Assembly (NCBI GenBank): GCA_000381605.1
Contig: KB906758.1
Span: 372,001-436,000 of the forward strand
Direction of reading: 5' to 3'
Source: Acidobacteriaceae bacterium KBS 89
GTDB taxonomy: Bacteria; Acidobacteriota; Terriglobia; Terriglobales; Acidobacteriaceae
DNA length: 64,000 bases
Below, piece by piece: positions 49,763 through 58,480 of this stretch (its first letter is position 1; each line of letters starts with the position of its first letter). The notes below the pieces were generated by a model. It had not been told where the DNA came from. It worked only from the letters and a program-made list of their open reading frames with translations, and did no database searches. A program made the translations under genes and the position numbers.

Positions 49763-52700
49763 CTACTGAATTGTTACCTGGAAGTTGATGGCGTGTGAAA
49801 CGGCTCCCGATGAATCTGCCGCTGTGACGACGAGTGTTTGAACGCCGGTGGGAGTACCGGGGTTTGTGGTTTTGGCGGGAGAGTTACAGCCGGATAGAGA
49901 GATCAAGCTCGTGAATGCTATGAGCGAAAGGAATCCGGCGCGCAGAAGACGATGGCTGACGACGCGGATGCGACGAGGCGAGACCCCTACGATGAAGAGG
50001 AATGCCAAAGCGATTCCCTGAAGCGGCGTGGAGAAGGGCCGCAGAAGGGAAGTGGTGGTGGCCGTGGTGGCGACGGTTAGTGTGGTTGTTACAGCACTGT
50101 CAGACGGGGTGATGGTTGCTGGAGCGAAAGTGCATGTAGCTCCTGCTGGAAGTGTGCCACAGGAGAATTTGACTGTCCCGTTATAGCCGCCAACTGGCGT
50201 GATGGTTAGTGTCGAGGTTGCGGATTGACCAGCGGTAATGATTGCCGTTGCAGGCGATGCCGTGACTGTGTAGTCCGGCGCGACGACGGTGATTGCGACG
50301 GCGTTGGAGGTGCTGGAAAGGTTATTGGTGTCGCCCGCATAGCTCGCGGTAACTGAGAAACTACCGGCAACTGCAAAAGAGGTGGAAAGGGTCGTTACTC
50401 CCTTGGATAAGGATCCGGTTCCGAGTGTTTTTCCGCCAGAGAGGAACGAAACCGTGCCTGTGGGAGCGAGTCCAATGACAGTCGCGGTGAGAGTGATTTG
50501 TTGCCCTGGCGCTGCGGTGGACAAGGAAGAGACGAGGCTTGTCTTCGAGGCAAGCGGCGAAAGCCCAGAGGGGCCAGCGTTCGTTTGGTTGAGGATAGAA
50601 GTTACGGTTCCACCGAAGAAGGTCAGATAATCGAGAGCGTGGTCGCTGGCGAGTGCCGGAGCCTGGTTGTTCAAACGTGCGAGGACTGTTAGAGGTCCTG
50701 TCGTTTCCGCTGCTCCGCCGTGCTGAGTGCTCAGGAAGTAAGCGTTACTGTCGGCAGTAAAGGCGCCTTGTCCGTTCCCTAGAAAGACAGCAAGTCCCGC
50801 GAAGCTGTTTTGATATTGAATCAAGAGATCTGGGTTTCCATCTGCGTTGACGTCGCCGATGGTTGAAAGGACAGGAGAGCCGTATTGGACGAGAGGAGTG
50901 GTGGTATAGAAAGGCGAGTTCTGGAAGGTGCCGTCGCCGCGTCCCGCATAGACTGCAACTTGCGAGGTTGCTGAACCCGCAACCGGGATGACGACGTCAG
51001 GGATGCCATCGCCGTTGAGATCTCCGACGGCGAGAGGAGTTCCGACGAAACCCAAAGGCTGTTGATTGAAGGTGCCGTCTCCTTTACCGAGGAAGACTGC
51101 GCCGCAGACCAGATCCAGCTTGCCGTCCTTGTTTAAGTCGGTGACGAGAACATTTGGACATGCCGTGCCCTGTGCAAACGAGACCGGTGTGCCGAAGGTG
51201 CCGTCCCCGTTGCCTGGAAGGAATACCAGGCCAGTGGTTGGGGGGGCATCGTATAGGTTTATGTACTGCACAATTACATCGAGTCTTCCGTCTCCGTTGA
51301 AGTCTCCGGTGACGGCGCCGCTTGCTCCGATGACTTGCAGATCGATGCCGGGTGTGCTGGGCTGGAAGGTGCCGTCGCCGTTGCCCTTGTAAAAAAAGAG
51401 TTCGGAGTCATGGGCGGTAGTCGGGCCGTGACCAAGACCGTTCCCAGGAAGTATCGCGACGGCATCGATTTTTCCGTCAGAGTTGAAGTCACCCGTTGCT
51501 GGAATTCCAAAGTAAGGGGCGCCGGTGATCTGACCAGCCGCCGTAAAGCTTCCGTCGCCGCGCCCGATCGCGCCTGTCAAATTTCCTTGATAGTCGATGA
51601 AGACAAGATCCGTGAGGCCGTCATTATTCAGATCGGCGGTGACGAAACCGTTCGGGCCCACTGGAGTTGCGGGAATTCCCTGAAACGTGCCATCGCCATT
51701 TCCTGTCAAAGAAGTGAGGCCGAGCTCCGTGCTGAAGATTAGAGAGTAGTTTCCGTTTGTGTCCGGTTCGACGCTCACATTTCCGCTTTGGGCGTAAGAG
51801 TGGCCAGCAGAGAAGCCGCCATTGCCATCGCCAAGCAGAATGGTCGTGATGCCGCCGATTGCGGCGAGGTTGATATTTTTACCACTGTTTGTGGTTCCTG
51901 CGAGGACGAGGTTGGCGTAGTTAACAGAGGCGCTGAGCTGCAGGCCAGAACCTACTGTGAAGAGGCCGTTTGATTGGCCTAATACAACTTGAATGGCCTG
52001 CGGTCCGGTGCCAGGACTAGTGAGGTACGCCACGTCGGTAAATCCATCGTGGTTGAGGTCGGCTGCAACAAACGTTATTCCACCAGGGGGACTCTGTATG
52101 GCTTGCAGGGGCTGAAGAGTTCCGTCGCCGTTTCCGTAGAACACGGCGAGTTGCCAATCTTCTGTAGTGATCTGAAGGGTGTTAACGAGGATGTCCTGTT
52201 TGCCATCGCCGTTGAAATCGCCTATGCCGATGCCTCCGCCAAACGCGATTACGGGATAGCCTTTGGGAGAGAGCAGAGTTCCGGGAGCAGATGTTCCCTG
52301 GTTCAGCATGATATTGATCGCCGAGCCGGTTCCCACTATGGAGGTGGAGGCGACGATGTCGAGGTATCCGTCGCCGTTCAGGTCGACGGCAGCGAGAGAG
52401 GCTGCTCCCGTCAGGGAGTAGTACGCTGCGGGCTGGAATGTGCCGTCACCCTTGCCCAAGAGAACGCCGACGTAGCCTTCTTTGCAAAGAAAGGCAAGGT
52501 CGGTCTTCTTGTCGTTATTGATGTCGATTGCGAGGAGTGACTTCGTGCCCCCGTAGTTCTGGACGGTGCACGTTAGTCCGCTTGTTGTGACTTTGACAGG
52601 AGCCGACAGAGGTCCGAGGAGCACCGTTATGGTAGGGAAGGAAGTGTCTGACAGGGGTAAATCCGGAAAAGCGAGATCGGGAGAGCCATCGCCGTTGAAG

Positions 52701-52846
52701 TCGCCAACTGCCATAGCGACAGGATCAGCGGGAGATGCTGGATAAAATCCAGTGATGGGAAAGAGGGGTCGCTGGGCTTGCGAAGAGGAGAAACTCAGAA
52801 GCAGAGAAGCTACTAAGGAAATTCTGAACCAAGGGGCGATAGCCAT
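49763..52846 (-). CDS. Exported FG-GAP/VCBS repeat and Ig-like protein
   Basis: 1027 residues. Signal peptide (M-A-I-A-P-W-F-R-I-S-L-V-A-S-L-L-L-S-F-S). Residues ~40-780 contain about a dozen FG-GAP/VCBS units with calcium-loop cores such as D-F-N-G-D-G-S-P-D and D-L-N-G-D-G-Y-L-D, predicting beta-propellers. Residues ~790-935 have Ig-like domains (L-T-A-T-V-I-G-L-A-P-T-G-T-V-S-F) and an A-G-Q-S-A-T-S-T-L-T-I module. The end is unusual: a hydrophobic span (~943-956), Arg-rich S-P-R-R-I-R, a second span closing with S-L-S-G-C (Cys 987), then a T-P-T-G-V-Q-T-L-V-V-T domain. Likely surface adhesin or substrate-binding protein. Confidence 0.85.
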   Translation of the reverse strand: MAIAPWFRISLVASLLLSFSSSQAQRPLFPITGFYPASPADPVAMAVGDFNGDGSPDLAFPDLPLSDTSFPTITVLLGPLSAPVKVTTSGLTCTVQNYGGTKSLLAIDINNDKKTDLAFLCKEGYVGVLLGKGDGTFQPAAYYSLTGAASLAAVDLNGDGYLDIVASTSIVGTGSAINIMLNQGTSAPGTLLSPKGYPVIAFGGGIGIGDFNGDGKQDILVNTLQITTEDWQLAVFYGNGDGTLQPLQAIQSPPGGITFVAADLNHDGFTDVAYLTSPGTGPQAIQVVLGQSNGLFTVGSGLQLSASVNYANLVLAGTTNSGKNINLAAIGGITTILLGDGNGGFSAGHSYAQSGNVSVEPDTNGNYSLIFSTELGLTSLTGNGDGTFQGIPATPVGPNGFVTADLNNDGLTDLVFIDYQGNLTGAIGRGDGSFTAAGQITGAPYFGIPATGDFNSDGKIDAVAILPGNGLGHGPTTAHDSELFFYKGNGDGTFQPSTPGIDLQVIGASGAVTGDFNGDGRLDVIVQYINLYDAPPTTGLVFLPGNGDGTFGTPVSFAQGTACPNVLVTDLNKDGKLDLVCGAVFLGKGDGTFNQQPLGFVGTPLAVGDLNGDGIPDVVIPVAGSATSQVAVYAGRGDGTFQNSPFYTTTPLVQYGSPVLSTIGDVNADGNPDLLIQYQNSFAGLAVFLGNGQGAFTADSNAYFLSTQHGGAAETTGPLTVLARLNNQAPALASDHALDYLTFFGGTVTSILNQTNAGPSGLSPLASKTSLVSSLSTAAPGQQITLTATVIGLAPTGTVSFLSGGKTLGTGSLSKGVTTLSTSFAVAGSFSVTASYAGDTNNLSSTSNAVAITVVAPDYTVTASPATAIITAGQSATSTLTITPVGGYNGTVKFSCGTLPAGATCTFAPATITPSDSAVTTTLTVATTATTTSLLRPFSTPLQGIALAFLFIVGVSPRRIRVVSHRLLRAGFLSLIAFTSLISLSGCNSPAKTTNPGTPTGVQTLVVTAADSSGAVSHAINFQVTIQ

Positions 52847-53116
52847 GTGTGAAGTCCTTCAATACTACGCAGCAAGAGGTTGAATGACGCGAACTGAAGC
52901 TAACCCGCGGCCCAGAGACCCTAATATTTCGCCCACAGTCGGGTAATTACAGGTTAAGAGTTCGTTACAGTTTCAGACTGTGTCAGCGCCTGAGCTTATC
53001 AAAGTTTTGGGGGTTCGACTAGAGCGAAGGTGAACGATAGCACTTTAGTGTAGGGTGCCTGGTTCGTGATGGTTCCAAAAGCGGAATGCGAGACAACTAC
53101 CTGCAAATACTCCGAG
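52847..53116. other. Intergenic region upstream of the FG-GAP gene
   Basis: About 270 bases without a gene; expected to contain the promoter for the reverse-strand FG-GAP gene. No element placed with confidence. Confidence 0.35.
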
Positions 53117-53370
53117 TTAAGGGGCGGCTTGCTCGGCGGCGGGGAGGTAAGGGATGCCTGTTTCCATCCATGCGGGTTTGGGGCCGGATTTTAGTTCGTA
53201 GTCGAAGAACTCTGCCGTGTGGGCGGCGTAATCGCGCTGGTTGGCGCGGCGGCGGAGTTGGTGGGGTTCGACGTTGTAGGAGAACTTTGATTTGAGGGTG
53301 CGGGCCGACCATGCTGGGCGATCGCTGCGAATTATGAACTCGCGGAGGGAGTATACGAAGCCCGAGCATC
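53117..53370 (-). pseudogene. Remnant of an S9-type peptidase C-terminus
   Basis: The reverse frame ending at a TAA (53117-53119) encodes about 80 residues ending F-F-D-Y-E-L-K-S-G-P-K-P-A-W-M-E-T-G-I-P-Y-L, which is the C-terminal signature of dipeptidyl/acylaminoacyl peptidases of family S9 (F-x-D-x-Y-L-K-G-x-x-x-P-x-W-M). The frame is closed by an in-frame TGA at its 5' side and no catalytic domain precedes it, so only the tail survives. A palindromic repeat lies just beyond. Confidence 0.55.
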
Positions 53371-53424
53371 AATAAGCTGCCGGCTATTGAGAGTGTAAGC
53401 TTGCAGGATTCCCAGACTGCCAAT

Positions 53425-53490
53425 CTCCCGTAAAGTCACGTTTCCGGCAAGTTCGTCACGAAGTTGCCGAAAACCCGTATTTCGGGATGT
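53425..53490. repeat. Interspersed palindromic repeat (copy D)
   Basis: TCCCGTAAAGTCACGTTTCC-GGCAAGTTCG and GAAGTTGCCGAAAACCCGTA-TTTCGGGA form an imperfect inverted repeat with a loop of a few bases. Same family as 49657-49737. Confidence 0.75.
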
Positions 53491-53629
53491 TCGTCGCACA
53501 GCATACCCACCAGCTTCGATGGCGTTCATACAAAGGAGAAGGGTTATGCGATTATGGGCCGTTGGTGCTGGCCGTTATTGATAAGACGGTGGGGAAGTAG
53601 AGTAACCGGTGTATCGGCTGGCAAGCCCT

Positions 53630-54835
53630 TTAAAAATCGCCGCTAGCGCCCCCGCCTCCCGATCCTCCTCCGCCAAACCGAAAGTCTGGATTGGTTGGTT
53701 GCGGGGTTGGCGTTATCGATTGAGGTGTCACCAGGCCGAGTACGGAAGAGCCGACGCTCATCACGCGTTTGTCCTTCCCCGACAGACGCGAGGCCGTAAA
53801 GCCGTGGCGAACTCCGCCCGGACCCTGAGCGAGCCAGCGGCGAAGGAACAATGCAACGGCAGTCAGTGCAATGCCGAGAAGTATCGGGTCCCAAGTATGC
53901 CGCTGCCAGCCGAGGTACGGTTTATTGGTGACAAGGGTGAGGACGGCAGTAATCGCCCCAACTGCGATGACGAAGCGGTCCTTCAGGCGAACACCGCGTG
54001 TGAGTATGAGGGGCGGCAGGCACCATATGAGCACCCACGTCGTCCAGTAGAACGGTCCAGCGGATTCCGAGGTGACCCGCCTGGACATCCCCAAAAAAGG
54101 TGAAAGCAAGCTGAACCCTGAAATTTTGAGATTGAAGATCAGGTATATACCGAGCCATAGAAACGCCTCAGAGAGCGAGTACGCCTCTTCAAGGTAATCG
54201 AATCGGTGGCGGGAGCGGACGCGCGCTACACAGATCAGTCCGGCTGCATAGAACACTGCGATGAAGACAAGCTGCGCCGAACGAGATAGGGTCCAGTAGT
54301 CGGGCAGGAAGATGGCGAAGATCATCGCGACGGGAAATGCGTACCAGAGATTGAAGCGGTACCAGATCCAGAGCGAAGCAATGGCGCCAACGGCAGGAAT
54401 CACAAACTGAATTTCGCGCGAGGAGTAGGGGACGCCGCTGAAGAAAGCGAAACCGAATCCTGCGCACAGAAAAGCAACCGAACAGACGGCGAGTGCTTCC
54501 TCGATCCCGTAGCGATACAGACGGGCCTGGCTTACGGCGACCTCGGCCGCCGTATAGGAGACAGCAGCGAAGATCAATAAGAAGATTCCTGTGGTTTGTT
54601 GCGACGGCTGCGAAAGAAAGATTGTGGAGAAGAGCGCGACTGCGGCGGCTACGGCGATTGTGGTGAAGAAGAAAAGTACCAGCCTCAAAAAGACATTGGT
54701 GATGCGCAGGTCGGAGACCGTGTCTTGTTCAAGGCGTTGGCACTGCTCCTTGCTGAGATCGCCGTCGCCCGTCCACTCCGTCAGGAGTTTGCGGGCACGC
54801 AGGGTCTCCTCGCTCGATTCCGTGTAGATTCTCAC
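53630..54835 (-). CDS. Multi-pass membrane protein with Gly-rich tail (DUF2157-associated)
   Basis: 401 residues: a ~45-residue soluble N-terminus, then about ten hydrophobic segments, then a tail ending F-R-F-G-G-G-G-S-G-G-G-G-A-S-G-D-F. The Gly-rich end resembles that of TPM/YgcG-type membrane proteins. The start overlaps the stop of the upstream DUF2157 gene by four bases (54832-54835, ATGA-type), so the two are translationally coupled. Function unknown; the two probably form a membrane complex. Confidence 0.75.
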   Translation of the reverse strand: MRIYTESSEETLRARKLLTEWTGDGDLSKEQCQRLEQDTVSDLRITNVFLRLVLFFFTTIAVAAAVALFSTIFLSQPSQQTTGIFLLIFAAVSYTAAEVAVSQARLYRYGIEEALAVCSVAFLCAGFGFAFFSGVPYSSREIQFVIPAVGAIASLWIWYRFNLWYAFPVAMIFAIFLPDYWTLSRSAQLVFIAVFYAAGLICVARVRSRHRFDYLEEAYSLSEAFLWLGIYLIFNLKISGFSLLSPFLGMSRRVTSESAGPFYWTTWVLIWCLPPLILTRGVRLKDRFVIAVGAITAVLTLVTNKPYLGWQRHTWDPILLGIALTAVALFLRRWLAQGPGGVRHGFTASRLSGKDKRVMSVGSSVLGLVTPQSITPTPQPTNPDFRFGGGGSGGGGASGDF

Positions 54836-55776
54836 TCCGGCCTCCCAAAGTGACGCGCGATCTGGACAAGGCCTACGATCATTGCGATTGCGGTGAACAC
54901 GAAGTAGACCAGAATAAAGGTGGCGTCCAAGGCGTTGCGGATCAGCAACCAGCTAATACCAACGTAGCCGTAGACTGCGGCGTAGGCAACGAAGGCAAAC
55001 TGCCGGCGCTTCAAACCCCACGCAAGGGATGAACCACATGCGATCAGTAGAAAGACAAGCCACAGGCCATTGCCTTCCTGCTCGAAGACCCCGGAAAGGA
55101 TTGCCCAGAAGAGGACATTGGTGGCGATGTTCAGATACGTGCCGAGAAAATGCGGCTTCAGTTTGAGGCGCTGAAGAATCACTCCTGCTATGCCCACCAA
55201 CAGGCAGTAAAGTACGGCATATTGCCGGTATGCCGCATCCTGATGAGACGGCCAATGCGAGATCTTAAGTCCGAACCATCCGGCGAGTGAGGACAAAGCG
55301 AGAGACAGCACGAAGCGGTTGTCGAAACGATAGGCAAGGAAGAAGAAGAGGAGCGCCGTGGCCAGCAGATAAAGATCCCACTGTCCGGAAAGGATGTGGA
55401 AACGGTTTTCCAGGTAGGCGAGTTCTACGCACCAGACGAGGCAGCCGAGGTAGAGGACATAATCGAAGATCGGAGTCGGTGCAGCCGTCTCCGCGGCCGA
55501 CCAGGCTGGCACGCGGGAAAAGCAATACCAAAAAGAGGCGGCAAGGATGATGGAGATAATGGACAGGATGAGTACATCACCGAGTTGCCGCGACCAAGTG
55601 GAGATGGTCCAGCCAAGTCCGGCAACGAACGCCAACACACCTGCATAAAGGAGAAGGTTGAGCTCAAGCGAGAGGGAGAAGGGTTCTCCGCGAGAGAGGC
55701 TCGCTAAATGAGCCTGCTGCTCAGTCGATATTGTGCCTTGCTCCTTCCACAGCTCCAGGCGAGCGAGGATAGTCAT
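54832..55776 (-). CDS. DUF2157-like membrane protein
   Basis: 314 residues. N-terminal soluble part with L-E-L-W-K-E-Q-G-T-I-S-T-E-Q-Q-A-H-L, the DUF2157 opening that reads as a short domain with W-x-x-x-G-x-I-x-x-x-Q-x-x-x-L. About nine hydrophobic segments follow, starting L-L-L-Y-A-G-V-L-A-F-V-A-G-L-G-W. First gene of a two-gene operon. Role unknown. Confidence 0.8.
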   Translation of the reverse strand: MTILARLELWKEQGTISTEQQAHLASLSRGEPFSLSLELNLLLYAGVLAFVAGLGWTISTWSRQLGDVLILSIISIILAASFWYCFSRVPAWSAAETAAPTPIFDYVLYLGCLVWCVELAYLENRFHILSGQWDLYLLATALLFFFLAYRFDNRFVLSLALSSLAGWFGLKISHWPSHQDAAYRQYAVLYCLLVGIAGVILQRLKLKPHFLGTYLNIATNVLFWAILSGVFEQEGNGLWLVFLLIACGSSLAWGLKRRQFAFVAYAAVYGYVGISWLLIRNALDATFILVYFVFTAIAMIVGLVQIARHFGRPE

Positions 55777-55867
55777 GGCGCTTTCATTCTCCGGACGTGG
55801 AGCAGCATGTCTGTGCTCAGCATTCGATTCCGATATTACATGCAGTTCAGGAGGGGCCTAGTAGTTA

Positions 55868-55941
55868 CTCGAAAAGTCGGGTTTTCGGCAAGTTCAAACC
55901 CCAGAAAACGAAGTTTCTCAAAACCACGTTTTGCGGGAACG
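55868..55941. repeat. Interspersed palindromic repeat (copy B)
   Basis: CTCGAAAAGTCGGGTTTTCG-GCAAGTT and CTCAAAACCACGTTTTGCGG-GAAC, with an internal AAGTTTCTC variant in place of AAGTTGCCG. A hybrid of the two arm types also seen at 62757. Confidence 0.7.
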
Positions 55942-56063
55942 AAGTGTACTCACTGCCGAAAAGCCATCTTCCCGCTACTCAAGCCGAAAGGAGTACGGTA
56001 CCCCAGGAGGGTAAAGCTGCAGCTAAACTAAGCGAATAGGATTGCAACTTGAAAGGAAATTCC

Positions 56064-56531
56064 ATGACACGCCGTAACTGGATATTCAGATTTTGTTCTT
56101 TGCTTCTGGTTCCCGCAGGTCTGCTCGCCCAGATTGCTGCACCCGCTGCTCCGGCCACTGCACAGAACCAGCCAACGCAAAAGGTCCTTATCCACGTTGG
56201 CACCAACAGCCCTGAGAACTGGCAGGCCGCGCTGAAGAAGGCGGACGACCTGATGGCATCGAGCGCAAAACCGTACGATACCTATGTCGAGATCCTGGCG
56301 ACGGGGGATGGCCTGAAGCTGATCGACAAGGGCAACCCAATGAAGATCGAGATCTCGAAGTCGCTGGATAAGGACGTCACCTTCGTAGCATGTCACGCGT
56401 CGATGAAGACGAATCACATGGAAGATAGCCAACTTGCATCTGGTGTGGGTACGGTACCATCCGGTGGGCGCGAAATGGCCGCGCGCAAGGCCCAGGGTTG
56501 GGCCGTTCTCGAAGATAAGTCCATCAAGTGA
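56064..56531 (+). CDS. Secreted DsrE/DsrF-like family protein
   Basis: 155 residues from the ATG at 56064 (AAAGGA upstream). Signal peptide M-T-R-R-N-W-I-F-R-F-C-S-L-L-L-V-P-A-G-L. The mature fold resembles DsrE/DsrF sulfur-carrier domains: K-V-L-I-H-V-G-T-N-S-P-E-N-W-Q-A-A-L-K-K-A-D-D-L, a Y-V-E-I-L-A-T-G-D-G-L strand, then V-T-F-V-A-C-H-A-S-M-K with a single Cys at the position of the sulfur-binding Cys, and S-G-V-G-T-V-P-S-G-G-R-E. Exported members like this are of unknown function. Confidence 0.75.
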   Translation: MTRRNWIFRFCSLLLVPAGLLAQIAAPAAPATAQNQPTQKVLIHVGTNSPENWQAALKKADDLMASSAKPYDTYVEILATGDGLKLIDKGNPMKIEISKSLDKDVTFVACHASMKTNHMEDSQLASGVGTVPSGGREMAARKAQGWAVLEDKSIK

Positions 56532-56537
56532 CGCTCC

Positions 56538-56960
56538 ATGTGTCCTGGCACCATTCAACTACCCCTGATGGTTAATGCGAATCTGGGAAGGAATCTCGTC
56601 GATCCCTCCACGGGTGGGTGGGGCAAGGTGCTGCTCGATCCGCTGAACAGCACACAGACCTCAACGCTTGCGAGCATAGACACCCTCGGCTCACTGATCA
56701 CCGCCTTTGCCACCGTGGCCAACGACGATTGGCGCACCCGCTTTCTCCAAGCCTCAACCCCGACTGGCGGAACAACCCCGAAGAACACACTGGAGGCGAT
56801 GGCCGGTATAGCCCGCGAGCCCTGCCAACCCGAAAGGCCTTTACGCGTTGTTCGACGAAGCTTACCCGCAACCAAAGGACGGCTCGCGCCGGGCAGCACC
56901 CTTCGTGCCGTATCTCGCCTACGTCCCCGAGGACTTTCTGACGCACGGCCAGACATTTGA
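56538..56960 (+). pseudogene. Fragment of a large hypothetical protein, frameshifted
   Basis: The first frame encodes N-A-N-L-G-R-N-L-V-D-P-S-T-G-G-W-G-K-V-L-L-D-P-L-N and T-L-G-S-L-I-T-A-F-A-T-V-A-N-D-D-W-R up to G-I-A-R-E-P, a pattern I recall from larger exported proteins of unknown function. After E-P the sense sequence moves to another frame (N-P-K-G-L-Y-A-L-F-D-E-A-Y-P-Q-P-K-D) and stops at 56960. Restoring two bases near 56822 would join them. There is no signal peptide and no continuation, so the gene is truncated at both ends. Confidence 0.55.
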
Positions 56961-57064
56961 GTAAAGGCTAAGTAATCCGGTGGTGCCTGAAAATTAGGGT
57001 TACTCTCGATCCTGTTGTGTGTCCTTCGCCCGACAGCTCCTCTGCATCGCGGCTGCGCAGCACA

Positions 57065-58012
57065 CTAGTGTACGAGTGGATCGATTTGAATGGGTGGGGC
57101 GCGGTCGATGTACTTGATGAGCAGGACTTCGTTGCCGATCTCGTTATAGAGGAGCTCGTCGACGGCGCCTCTGGCAAGGAGGAGACCGAAGCCGCCGGGC
57201 GGTAAGCCCTTCTCTTCACGTCTGCGGATATGGGCGACGATGTTGTCGGTGGTATTGGTGAGGTCGTCGGTGAGATCGGAGATGAGGTCGTCGACGGCCA
57301 GATTAGCGATGAGACCGTCGGTGGGATCGGCGATGCGATCGGTTCCTGGCGGTTCCTGGCGGAAGCCGGAGCCCGGGTCGTGGACGTGGAAGACGAACGA
57401 TCTGCGGGTTCGGACGGCGGTGACTTCGATCATCTGCTCCGGATTGAAGGCGGCGCCGTGTTCCATGGCGTTGAGAACGATCTCGCGGAAGCTGACCAGG
57501 ATCGCATCGCGCATATCGTCCTGCATTTGGGAGCTGAGCTCCCGGGCGAAGGACATGAGACGCTCGGCGGTAAGGAGACGGCAGTTGGCGCGGACAGTGA
57601 CCCAGCCGGGGCGGGCGGAGATGAGGTGGATGTCGTCGTCCGTGAGGCCGCCTGAAGCTGCCTCTCGTGCGATGGCGGCGATGGCTTGAGCATCGAAGGG
57701 TGCGGTGAAGCAGGCGAAGACGCGGGCGCGGAGCGCGGCGATGATCTCCTGGGAGGTGCTGTACGGGGCAAGCACGATGCACTTGATGCCCGGCCGGATG
57801 AGGCGCATCTCGTTGAGCAAGGCAAGGTCTTCGTCGATTGAGGTGCCTGGACTTGTGATGGTGATGGCGAAGGACCGTGCGCGCAGGCGTTGCAGAGCGG
57901 CAACGGGGCCAGCCGCAAATTCGATTGGCACACCAGCAGTGGAGAGGAGATCTACGATGGTGTGAGTAACAGGATTGTCGCTTCCAATGACGAGGACCCG
58001 ACCCATAGACAA
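57065..58012 (-). CDS. Degenerate receiver fused to HATPase_c (RsbW-like) domain
   Basis: 315 residues. Residues 4-118 fold like a response-regulator receiver, but the phosphoacceptor Asp is missing: the strand that should end in Asp reads A-I-T-I-T-S-P-G. Residues ~140-310 are a GHKL ATPase of the anti-sigma/serine-kinase type: N-box R-E-I-V-L-N-A-M-E-H-G (176-186), G1 H-D-P-G-S-G-F (211-217), G2 P-G-G-F-G-L-L-L (272-279). Between G1 and G2 sits an insert with D-D-L-I-S-D-L-T-D-D-L repeats (~222-262). Probably a partner-switching regulator; no sigma or anti-anti-sigma gene is adjacent. Confidence 0.8.
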   Translation of the reverse strand: MSMGRVLVIGSDNPVTHTIVDLLSTAGVPIEFAAGPVAALQRLRARSFAITITSPGTSIDEDLALLNEMRLIRPGIKCIVLAPYSTSQEIIAALRARVFACFTAPFDAQAIAAIAREAASGGLTDDDIHLISARPGWVTVRANCRLLTAERLMSFARELSSQMQDDMRDAILVSFREIVLNAMEHGAAFNPEQMIEVTAVRTRRSFVFHVHDPGSGFRQEPPGTDRIADPTDGLIANLAVDDLISDLTDDLTNTTDNIVAHIRRREEKGLPPGGFGLLLARGAVDELLYNEIGNEVLLIKYIDRAPPIQIDPLVH

Positions 58013-58354
58013 GACTCCTGGCGCGTGACGTCGATGCTGCTGGTTCGTATATGAGAAGGCCCTGGGGATTGATGATAGACGAAGTGAGCGCGATGGGGCC
58101 GATGGAGGGCAGGGACCAGGGTGAGGACGCCTCGGACTTCTAATATCTCTGTACTCAACACCTCATTCGGTTCAGGCGTTCGACCCGCTGCTCGCCGCAA
58201 TCGGACGGATACCAGGACACGCAGTTCAGAGCCGCAGCGGAAGGGAGCCGGTCATGTAGGACCAGTTACGATTTCCAGGTTTTGATGTCCATGCCGAATC
58301 GATCGCCATTGCGATCGCAGAGCCGGATGGTGAAGTGCGAAAGATTTCTTATTC

Positions 58355-58480
58355 CTATTCGGACGGGACAGAACCAACAAATCGGTGAGCATTCTTGAGA
58401 AGTTCGTCCACAATCACGCGGACCTTTGCGGGTAACGTTCGCGTTCTCGGCCACAACAGGGTGATGGGCATTTCTCCGCC
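58355..58480 (-). pseudogene. C-terminal remnant of a LysR-type regulator
   Basis: 41 codons ending at a TAG (58355-58357). L-L-W-P-R-T-R-T-L-P-A-K-V-R-V-I-V-D-E is the typical last helix region of LysR proteins. Everything upstream is missing: the sequence switches at about 58480 into the old-yellow-enzyme gene on the other strand. Confidence 0.75.
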
